Positions 60,477 to 64,000 of a stretch of DNA of 64,000 nt are shown here, piece after piece; position 1 is the stretch's first letter; each line of letters opens with the position of its first letter. Where the stretch lies: positions 23,752 through 87,751 of the forward strand of contig NZ_JASXSZ010000009.1 in assembly GCF_030315975.1 (NCBI RefSeq), read 5' to 3'. A program made the translations under genes and the position numbers. The notes below the pieces were generated by a model. That model searched no databases. It saw nothing but the letters and a program-made list of their open reading frames with translations, and had not been told where the DNA came from. Source of the DNA: Microbacterium candidum. GTDB taxonomy: Bacteria > Actinomycetota > Actinomycetes > Actinomycetales > Microbacteriaceae.

Positions 60477-62399
60477 TCAGCCGACTCCGCATCCAGTGAC
60501 CTTGTAGAGCGCAGAGTTGCCGGAGCGATAGACGAGCGATGCGTTCGGCGACTCTGCAAGATTCGCGACGCCCGGTAGTTTCGGTCGATTCGGCATCACC
60601 TTATCGGGATGGAGATCTAGGACCCACTTGACACCGAGCTCCCGGGCGGCGCGACAGCCGGGGCCACTCGCTGCCGAGGTCGAGAACGAATCAAGGAACG
60701 TCATGGTGGACGATGGCTTCTGCGCGAGCAAGTGCGTGACGAGCACCGGCCGCCCGGTGAGTGCGTAGGCGAGGCTCGCGCCGCTCCACGGGTTGCCGGC
60801 GATCAGATCAGTCCGCGGTACGTGCTCGTCGACATACGCGAACACCTTCCGATCGTCGCGGTCGATCGCGAGGGGCGAGATGAGTCCATTGTCAGTGGGC
60901 GTGAACATCTGGTTGGTCCAGAAGACGGCCCACGTCGCGGGACCGAACTGCACCGCCACCAGGGCTGCAAAGCCCACTGCTGCTATCGCGAAGAGCGGAC
61001 GGCGGCGTGGATGCGGCCTGAAGTCGAGCCGCGTCTGGACAGACCGCCAGACGCAATCGGCACCGCGAGCCGCGAGAGGCACGACGGTCAGTGGAATGAA
61101 CGCCGCGACCCTCGTCGCGTCGCCGTACCAGGGCTGGGAGAGCACGAGTCGGAAGAATTCATCGTGACTGCTCGCTGCGAGATAGACGAAGGATGCGGCA
61201 GCCCAGAGGCCGAGCGCGATGAGGTCGCCTGAACGATGCGCGCGCGCGGCGACGACGACTCCGACGATCGTCGCCGCAGCTAGTGCTATCGCAACGTCTT
61301 GACCGCCATACGCCCCCAACAACAGCTCTCCGATGGCTTGGGCTGCACTCATGCGAGGCGAGTCAGGCTGGACTATTGCCGGGCGGACGATGACGAGCAC
61401 CGCCAGCACAATCGCGACATACAGGATGGCGAGCAGCACAGCCAATCGAACGCGGCCGGATGGGGTCCGGGACCACGACCAGAGACCCACAATGACGATC
61501 GGCGCTGCGAGGGCGACCAACATGACGGCCGCGGACGGATGCGAGTCCGCGATCCCCGGGCCGCAGATCGCGGCCACGATCAGTGCCGTCCACGATCCAG
61601 GCTCTGGGAGTCTTCGGACGACGACAACCAACGTTGCGAGTACAGCGGGCAAGAGGGCGATGGACAGAATCAGTGGATACGTGCCCATGTAGGGGAGCAG
61701 CATCAGCGGATACATCGCGAAGCTCGCGCTCGCGAGTCCCGCGCCGATGAGGAGTGGTGCGCGTCCACCGAAGAGTGCGCGGCTTAGCAGCACTGCCCCG
61801 AGCGGCCAGACAGCGCACGCCACGACGAAGAAGACGGCGTTGGTGGCGACCGGGATGGATGCTCCCGACAATTGGCACGTCAGCGCGACAATCGCGTGCC
61901 ACGCGGACGGGTAGGCCGCAGTCCCGGGCGACATCTTCGCGACTCCGCTCGGACTAGCATCGCCGTGGTCGAGAATCCATCTCACGGCATTGAGGTGGAA
62001 GATGTTGTCTCCAGCTTGATCGAACCAGGTCGGCTGTCCGATGGCCAGGATCACTCGTATCCCCAGGAGGAGCGCGGCGAGCCCCACGGCGGTCGGCGCG
62101 ATCCACACGGCGCGGGTGCGCGCAGTGATTCGGCCGCGTAGCGCTGGGACGAGGGATGCCAGTCCCAGAAGCACAGCCGAAATGAGTATCGCGAATACCA
62201 TCACCACCCACGGCGCCCAGTGCACACCAAGGGCCGGACTGATGACTGATGCCAGCGCGATGAGCGACACGCCCATCACTGGCGCCGTTGCTGCGAGCCA
62301 GAGCCCCCGCAGGCGTAAGGCGAGGCCGGCCAGCGCTCCGGGCGCGCCGAGCATTGCGACCGCACATGTGGCAGCCCAGAGGAAATTCCACCAATCCAC
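60477..62399 (-). CDS. DUF6541 multi-TM membrane protein
   Basis: A 640-residue membrane protein with about a dozen helices and a C-terminal extracytoplasmic domain (about residues 500-640). An early loop TWFDQAGDNIFHLNAVRWIL carries the acidic position seen in GT-C glycosyltransferase-like families. C-terminal GNPWSGASLAYALTGRPVLV and three Cys (GPGCRAA, TGCGVG) are typical of actinobacterial DUF6541 proteins near surface-polysaccharide genes. GTG start at 62399, chosen because upstream residues are unlike the family. Role inferred only. Confidence 0.8.
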   Translation of the reverse strand: MDWWNFLWAATCAVAMLGAPGALAGLALRLRGLWLAATAPVMGVSLIALASVISPALGVHWAPWVVMVFAILISAVLLGLASLVPALRGRITARTRAVWIAPTAVGLAALLLGIRVILAIGQPTWFDQAGDNIFHLNAVRWILDHGDASPSGVAKMSPGTAAYPSAWHAIVALTCQLSGASIPVATNAVFFVVACAVWPLGAVLLSRALFGGRAPLLIGAGLASASFAMYPLMLLPYMGTYPLILSIALLPAVLATLVVVVRRLPEPGSWTALIVAAICGPGIADSHPSAAVMLVALAAPIVIVGLWSWSRTPSGRVRLAVLLAILYVAIVLAVLVIVRPAIVQPDSPRMSAAQAIGELLLGAYGGQDVAIALAAATIVGVVVAARAHRSGDLIALGLWAAASFVYLAASSHDEFFRLVLSQPWYGDATRVAAFIPLTVVPLAARGADCVWRSVQTRLDFRPHPRRRPLFAIAAVGFAALVAVQFGPATWAVFWTNQMFTPTDNGLISPLAIDRDDRKVFAYVDEHVPRTDLIAGNPWSGASLAYALTGRPVLVTHLLAQKPSSTMTFLDSFSTSAASGPGCRAARELGVKWVLDLHPDKVMPNRPKLPGVANLAESPNASLVYRSGNSALYKVTGCGVG

Positions 62400-62494
62400 C
62401 GAGTCCCCATCCTCGTCTGGTCTCGCTGAGCCTATGCGCCGATCATCGGCTCTGCCACCTTCCTTCGGGTCACGGTTGCTGGTCGATTCGAAAT

Positions 62495-62751
62495 CCTGAG
62501 GAAAACTTGAGGCGATCTCCGTTGACGAGCCGCTGTGGGGCCATGCACACTCAACGAGGAGGAGCGGCCGACCACTGGGGGATGTCGCCGATCTCGTTCT
62601 GGGGAGCGAATGACGCATTTGGTCATTGCATGCGCGCCATCGACGCATGTGCAATGCACTTATGGATTGCGCCTGGTCGCCGCATCGGTGACCAGATGCG
62701 TCGACTCACGCCACTCAGCGCGCCAATGTGTCCGACACACCTCTGGGGAGT
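62495..62751 (+). promoter_or_regulatory. Promoter-hairpin unit 4, leader of first pilin gene
   Basis: CCTGAGG/TTGAGG direct repeat (11-bp period), TTGACG (62522-62527), 18-bp spacer, CACACT; stem AACGAG/CTCGTT (62553-62558 with 62593-62598) that competes with hairpin CGTTC-TGGG-GAGCG (62595-62608); then GACGCAT/ATGCGTC. It ends at the pilin ribosome site. Confidence 0.65.
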
Positions 62752-62753
62752 GA
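62610..62753 (+). CDS. Possible upstream ORF in the pilin leader
   Basis: A 47-codon frame starts with ATG 5 nt after GGGGAG and stops with TGA directly after the GGGGAG (62745-62750) that serves the pilin at 62760. Codon use is poor and there is no homology I recognise. If translated, it would couple to the pilin. Confidence 0.3.
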   Translation: MTHLVIACAPSTHVQCTYGLRLVAASVTRCVDSRHSARQCVRHTSGE

Positions 62754-62759
62754 GCGCTC

Positions 62760-63179
62760 ATGCGTACGACAATCAGCAACTACATCGATGCTGCGAAGCG
62801 GCGGAAGAAGGAAGAGACGGGCGAGGAGGGCTTCTCGCTGATCGAGCTCATCATCGTGGTTGTGATCATCGGCATTCTGGTTGCGATTGCGATTCCGATC
62901 TTCATGAACATCCAGAAGCAGGCGGCAGACAACGCGGTCAAGGCTGCGGCCGCGAACGGTGCGACGGCCGCTGCGGCCGCGTTTGCCGGTACCAATGTCT
63001 CTGGGGCGACCACGGTGGACCCGAGCACGGCTGCATCTTCGGCTGGTTCGAATGGCATCACGGTACAGATGCGGGCGTCGAGCACCAATGTGAGCAACGT
63101 TTGCGTGGATGCGTGGGCCGCCAGCGGCTCCACCTACACAAGCGGCTCGACTTTCCACACTGGTCCGGGCTGCCCGTAA
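62760..63179 (+). CDS. Type IV pilin-like protein 1
   Basis: A 139-residue prepilin. The leader is 24 residues, ending in EEG, with cleavage before FSLIELI; Glu5 of the mature chain is present (residue 29). The hydrophobic helix VVVIIGILVAIAIPIF follows, then an Ala-rich stretch and a C-terminal Cys pair (NVCVDAW and GPGCP). Such subunits assemble into type IV pili or pseudopili after methylation by PilD. GGGGAG lies 9 nt before the ATG. Its first 40 codons almost equal those of the third pilin. Confidence 0.92.
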   Translation: MRTTISNYIDAAKRRKKEETGEEGFSLIELIIVVVIIGILVAIAIPIFMNIQKQAADNAVKAAAANGATAAAAAFAGTNVSGATTVDPSTAASSAGSNGITVQMRASSTNVSNVCVDAWAASGSTYTSGSTFHTGPGCP

Positions 63180-63202
63180 TCCCGAGATCGGCCGAGGTGC
63201 AC

Positions 63203-63241
63203 CAGTCCGGTGGGGTCTGCAAGACCGATTCCACCGGACTG
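63203..63241 (+). terminator. Hairpin between pilin 1 and pilin 2
   Basis: CAGTCCGGTGG pairs with CCACCGGACTG (63203-63213 with 63231-63241), continued inside by GGTCT/AGACC with a 4-nt bulge. It is probably a terminator or an attenuator lowering pilin 2. Confidence 0.75.
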
Positions 63242-63271
63242 TGACAACTGCACGGGGTTGGAGCGGTTCAT

Positions 63272-63643
63272 ATGCGAGTAACAATGGGGCGGTCCGAGGG
63301 AGCAGATTCGGACAAATCGCAGGACGGCTTCTCATTGATCGAGTTGATCGTTGTGGTTGTGATAATTGGTATTCTCGTCGCCATCGCTATGCCGATCTTC
63401 ATGAACGTCGAGTCAAACGCGCAGACGAACGCTGTCAAGGCCGCCGCCGCGAATGGTGCAGCCGCCGCAGCAGCCTCGTTCGCTCAGGGGTCTTCAGCTC
63501 CTACAGATCCTTCGGCCGCCGCCAAAAGTGCAGGCCGCGACAGTATTTCTGTCGACCTGACGTCCGGGACCAACGCCACCGACCTCTGCGTAACCGCTAA
63601 GGGCTATGCAAAGATCGCCACTGCTGGCCCTGGGTGTCCGTGA
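63272..63643 (+). CDS. Type IV pilin-like protein 2
   Basis: A 123-residue prepilin with a shorter acidic leader (19 residues, ending in QDG before FSLIELIV), the same hydrophobic helix with AMPIFMN, and a C-terminal Cys pair (LCVTAKG and GPGCP). The body differs from pilin 1, so it is an older paralog. The start is ATG 63272; 63284 is possible. It lacks the promoter-hairpin unit of its neighbours, and likely relies on read-through from pilin 1. Confidence 0.9.
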   Translation: MRVTMGRSEGADSDKSQDGFSLIELIVVVVIIGILVAIAMPIFMNVESNAQTNAVKAAAANGAAAAAASFAQGSSAPTDPSAAAKSAGRDSISVDLTSGTNATDLCVTAKGYAKIATAGPGCP

Positions 63644-63702
63644 GACTGTCGATTGAACGTGGGTGATGAACGGATGCACAGCAAACTGATAACCACAGAC
63701 TG

Positions 63703-63872
63703 TTGACGCGGAATGCTGGCAGGCGGACACTCGCGGGTGGGGATATGTCGGCATCACTGTGGTGACGACGACGTTCTCACTCTGGGGAGTGGGTACTCAA
63801 ATTGGCTCAGTCAATACGGATGCCTGCTGTCGAATCGGAGCAGTAATTTCACAATACCTGGGGAGTAAGCGC
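63703..63872 (+). promoter_or_regulatory. Promoter-hairpin unit 5, leader of third pilin gene
   Basis: TTGACG (63703-63708), 17-bp spacer, GACACT (63726-63731); hairpin CACTC-TGGG-GAGTG (63778-63791). Compared with unit 3 both sides of one stem pair have changed (G-C to A-T). GGGGAG precedes the ATG at 63873 by 7 nt. Confidence 0.65.
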
Positions 63873-64000
63873 ATGCGCGTGACTGTAAGCAATTACATCG
63901 ATGCTGCGAAGCGGCGGAAGAAGGAAGAGACGGGCGTGGAGGGCTTCTCGCTGATCGAGCTCATCATCGTGGTTGTGATCATCGGCATTCTGGTTGCGAT
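63873..64000 (+). CDS. Type IV pilin-like protein 3 (3' end outside window)
   Basis: The first 42 codons of a prepilin are inside the window. From codon 8 on, the DNA equals that of pilin 1 except for one base (Glu22 becomes Val), including leader, cleavage site G-FSLIELI and helix. This points to a very recent duplication or gene conversion. Confidence 0.9.
   Translation, partial: MRVTVSNYIDAAKRRKKEETGVEGFSLIELIIVVVIIGILVA

Noticed and set aside
62740..62755. Similarity of CTGGGGAGT to a conserved 16S rRNA segment
   Set aside because: Only about nine bases match, and the motif is explained as a Shine-Dalgarno or hairpin loop; no rRNA gene is present.
62495..62760. c-di-GMP or c-di-AMP riboswitch in the pilin leader
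   Set aside because: I looked for GEMM and ydaO core sequences and did not find their conserved loops; the units share a different hairpin.

Overview
The window looks like chromosomal DNA of a high-GC actinobacterium of the family Microbacteriaceae, most likely Microbacterium or a close relative. This is an inference from the base composition, the cmk-der gene pair, GTG starts, ATGA-coupled genes, ABC sugar importers with no ATPase of their own, and short dispersed repeats of a type common in that family. About 60 protein genes, one tRNA-Pro(GGG) and many regulatory sites can be supported.

Positions 1-13.8 kb are mostly housekeeping: cmk (3' part), der, two GNAT acetyltransferases, a Nudix-NYN fusion, an ECF41 sigma factor with a divergent NAD(P)-binding epimerase (each behind a perfect TGTCACA-N16-CGTC promoter), an S4 RNA-binding protein with a YhhN-family protein, tRNA-Pro, a luciferase-like oxidoreductase, an SGNH hydrolase, zapE, a PadR-DUF1048-DUF1048 operon, an adenosine-specific kinase and a 3-hydroxyacyl-CoA dehydrogenase.

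Positions 13.9-19.5 kb carry jetA-jetB-jetC, the SMC-like part of a type I Wadjet (MksFEB) anti-plasmid system. The nuclease gene jetD is missing. Next comes trpS behind a complete transcription attenuator with a Trp-rich leader peptide.

Positions 20.8-45.2 kb are transport and regulation: an EamA exporter, a GH15 trehalase/glucoamylase, a YihY protein, a ROK-ChbG-GPH symporter operon, a MarR regulator with an MMPL exporter and a 35-bp palindrome, a LacI-regulated sugar ABC importer, an OpuC-type osmoprotectant importer, a LysR-YeiH pair and a macrodomain protein. Positions 45.2-53.8 kb hold a GntR-controlled seven-gene operon: two amidohydrolases around a complete Dpp-type ABC importer, probably for uptake and hydrolysis of an N-containing compound.

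From 53.8 kb the DNA becomes more accessory: YdeI, manA, DUF1905 and a broken DUF1905 copy, a two-TM protein, a secreted protein, a DUF222-HNH endonuclease between two tandem repeats, a DUF6541 membrane protein with a ghost second C-terminus, and tandem type IV pilin-like genes at the right edge. Five repeated promoter-plus-hairpin units with compensatory base changes lie around the pilin locus. They are the best candidate for an undescribed element in this window.
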